From: an uncultured Kiloniellales bacterium
GTDB lineage: Bacteria; Pseudomonadota; Alphaproteobacteria; Kiloniellales; JAKSDN01
Length of the DNA stretch: 8,376 nucleotides
Reading direction: 5' to 3'
Assembly: GCA_937974415.1 (NCBI GenBank)
Contig: CALJXB010000113.1
Span: 1-8,376 of the forward strand
Positions 6,805 through 8,376 of this stretch are shown piece after piece. The position numbers and the translations under genes are program-made. The notes beneath the pieces were generated by a model, which made no database searches, was not told the DNA's origin, and saw nothing but the letters and a program-made list of their open reading frames with translations. How positions within the stretch are numbered: position 1 is the stretch's first letter; the number at the start of each line of letters is the position of its first letter.

Positions 6805-7842
6805 ATGGAGTACCGGCGACTGGGCCGCAGCGACATCGAGGTCAGCATCATCTGCCTGGGCTCCATGACCTGGGGCGAGCAGAACAGCGAGGCCGAGGGC
6901 TTCGAGCAGATGGACTATGCCCTGGATCGGGGCATCAATTTCATCGATACCGCCGAGATGTATGCCGCCCCGCCGAGCCGGGAGACCTGTGGCCGCACCG
7001 AGGAGATCATCGGCAAATGGCTCGCCGCCCGCGGCGGGCGCGATAGGATCGTCCTGGCCACCAAGGCGACCGGTCCCTCCGACGGGCTCGACTACATACG
7101 CGGCGAGCCGACCCGGCTCGACCGGCGGCAGATCGCCCAGGCCATCGACGGCAGCCTGCGGCGCCTCCAAACCGACTACGTGGACCTCTACCAGCTCCAT
7201 TGGCCGGACCGGCCGATCAAGGCCTTCGGGGAGCTGGGCTACGAGCACCGCGCGGGCGAGGAGACTCCGCTCGAGGAAACCTTGGGCGCGCTCGCCGAGC
7301 TGGTCCGCGCCGGCAAGGTGCGAACAGTCGGCCTGTCGAACGAGACGCCGTGGGGCGTCATGCGCTTCCTCGCCCTGGCGGAGGCCGGCCGGGGGCCGCG
7401 CATGGTCTCGATCCAAAACCCCTACAGCCTTCTCAACCGCAGCTTCGAAACCGGCCTGGCCGAGGTGGCGCTGCGCGAGGACTGCGGGCTGCTCGCCTAT
7501 GCCCCGGTGGCGGCCGGCGCGCTCACCGGCAAATACCTCGGCGGTCAGCGGCCGGAGGGCGCGCGCATGACCCTGTTCCCCAACAACAAGCGCTATTTCG
7601 GCGAACAGGGCCAGGCGGCGACGGCAGCCTATGTCGCGCTGGCGCGGGAGCACGGCCTCGATCCGGCCCGGATGGCGCTGGCCTATGTGCTCGCCCGGCC
7701 GTTCCTCACCTCCGCCATCGTCGGCGCCACCGACCTGAGCCAGCTGGAAAACAGCATCGCGGCCAAGGATCTGGTCTTGTCTGAAGAGGTCTTGAACGCT
7801 ATCGAGTCACTCCACAAGATCTATACTTACCCGTGCCCCTGA
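6805..7842 (+). CDS. tas: Aldo/keto reductase, Tas-like
   Basis: A 345-residue NADPH-dependent aldo/keto reductase, close in length and sequence to E. coli Tas (346 residues), which was found as a suppressor of tyrosine auxotrophy; its physiological substrate is not settled. The catalytic tetrad reads Asp48 and Tyr53 (FIDTAEMY), Lys87 (LATKATG) and His132 (YQLHWP). Tas-specific stretches include GEQNSEAE (24-31), LRRLQTDYVDLYQLHWP, IQNPYSLLNRSFE and the C-terminus YTYPCP (E. coli YTYPAP). Cofactor-binding elements GLSNETPWG and IVGATDLSQLENSI are intact. The ATG is supported by GAGGGG (6793-6798) 6 nt upstream; the frame stays open further upstream through the 13-bp repeats, but that part is not conserved. 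It lies in the same direction as tesA and FIST with no terminator between, so cotranscription is plausible. It may serve as a general carbonyl reductase. Confidence 0.92.
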   Translation: MEYRRLGRSDIEVSIICLGSMTWGEQNSEAEGFEQMDYALDRGINFIDTAEMYAAPPSRETCGRTEEIIGKWLAARGGRDRIVLATKATGPSDGLDYIRGEPTRLDRRQIAQAIDGSLRRLQTDYVDLYQLHWPDRPIKAFGELGYEHRAGEETPLEETLGALAELVRAGKVRTVGLSNETPWGVMRFLALAEAGRGPRMVSIQNPYSLLNRSFETGLAEVALREDCGLLAYAPVAAGALTGKYLGGQRPEGARMTLFPNNKRYFGEQGQAATAAYVALAREHGLDPARMALAYVLARPFLTSAIVGATDLSQLENSIAAKDLVLSEEVLNAIESLHKIYTYPCP

Positions 7843-7891
7843 GGAAGACTCGCTCCAGGAGCGGTCCACGTCCGGAAGGAAGCGATCGGCC

Positions 7892-8376
7892 ATGCGCCTA
7901 TTCGTGGCCCTGACCCTGCCCGAAATCGTCCGCGAGCGACTCGCCGGGCTCGCCAACGGCCTGCCCGGCGCCCGCTGGGTGAAGCCCGAGAACCTGCACC
8001 TCACTCTGCGCTTTCTCGGCGAGGTGGACAACCTGGCGGCGGCGGACGTGGACGATGCCTTGGCGAAGATCCAGTGCCCCGGTTTCGATCTTGCTCTGAA
8101 CGGCGTCGGACACTTCGGCGATGGGCGCAAACTGCGCGCCCTCTGGGTCGGGGTCGAAGCCAATGCCGAGCTGATGCGCCTGCAAGAGAAGATCGAGCAG
8201 GCCATGATCCGCGCCGGCATGCCGCCGGAGCCGCGCAAGTTCAAGCCCCACGTGACCCTGGCCCGCTTCAAGAGCAACCCGGGGGCGCGGCTGCAGGACT
8301 ATCTGGCGGATCACAGCCTGGTGCGCGCCGGCCCCATCGCGATGGAGTCCTTCGAGCTCTATTCCAGCTTCACCTC
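7892..8376 (+). CDS. thpR: RNA 2',3'-cyclic phosphodiesterase (2H family, LigT/ThpR), 3'-truncated
   Basis: The first 161 residues of a 2H phosphoesterase; the family is usually about 175-190 residues, so 15-30 are missing past the right edge. These enzymes open RNA 2',3'-cyclic phosphates to 2'-phosphates and were first noticed as 2'-5' RNA ligases. Both catalytic HxT motifs are present: His36-Leu-Thr38 in NLHLTLRFLG and His120-Val-Thr122 in FKPHVTLARF. The N-terminus MRLFVALTLPE and the central LRALWVGVE are typical. The ATG at 7892 has GGAAGGA (7874-7880) upstream at a longish 11-nt spacing. It follows the aldo/keto reductase by 49 nt in the same direction with no convincing terminator between, and is probably the fourth gene of the tesA run. 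No functional link to the esterase is apparent. Confidence 0.93.
   Translation, partial: MRLFVALTLPEIVRERLAGLANGLPGARWVKPENLHLTLRFLGEVDNLAAADVDDALAKIQCPGFDLALNGVGHFGDGRKLRALWVGVEANAELMRLQEKIEQAMIRAGMPPEPRKFKPHVTLARFKSNPGARLQDYLADHSLVRAGPIAMESFELYSSFT

Noticed and set aside
7851..7863. Palindrome CGCTCC-A-GGAGCG between the reductase and phosphodiesterase genes as a terminator
   Set aside because: It has a one-base centre, which cannot form a proper loop at full stem length, and no T-run on either side.

Overview
The window is GC-rich, gene-dense bacterial chromosome with short intergenic gaps and strong third-position GC bias, which is also why long antisense open frames are common. Codon use, the style of the intradiol dioxygenase and Bax-inhibitor proteins, and the gene mix suggest an alphaproteobacterium, probably of Rhodospirillales type. 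That placement is inferred from protein style only. No rRNA, tRNA, transposase, integrase, CRISPR array or phage gene is visible, so this looks like core chromosome rather than an island.

Layout. (1) 1-516, plus strand: the 3' part of an intradiol ring-cleavage dioxygenase gene, cut by the window edge. (2) 547-574: a strong hairpin terminator between two convergent genes. (3) 600-1328, minus: a Bax inhibitor-1/YccA-type seven-helix membrane protein, with an AT-rich, repeat-containing upstream region (1366-1426). (4) 1463-4726, minus: a two-gene ABC unit, the FtsX/MacB-type permease (YbbP-like, 860 aa) and its ATPase (YbbA-like, 221 aa). (5) 4727-4912: a divergent promoter region. (6) 4913-8376, plus: a probable four-gene run made of a TesA-like periplasmic SGNH esterase, a stand-alone FIST-domain protein overlapping it by 8 nt, a Tas-like aldo/keto reductase, and an RNA 2',3'-cyclic phosphodiesterase (ThpR/LigT) cut by the right edge.

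How the genes may work together. The divergent tesA / ybbA-ybbP arrangement is the same as in Escherichia coli. The transporter is of the class that uses ATP hydrolysis to drive conformational change in periplasmic domains, and the esterase carries a signal peptide, so the two probably act on lipids or acyl esters at the inner membrane and periplasm. The least expected element is the FIST ligand-sensing protein translationally coupled to the esterase, with no signalling output domain of its own. The last two genes look like housekeeping passengers. I found no clearly undescribed large system. The best leads are the esterase-FIST coupling, a Bax-inhibitor protein lacking the family's di-aspartyl sensor pair, and two small repeat arrays in intergenic DNA.
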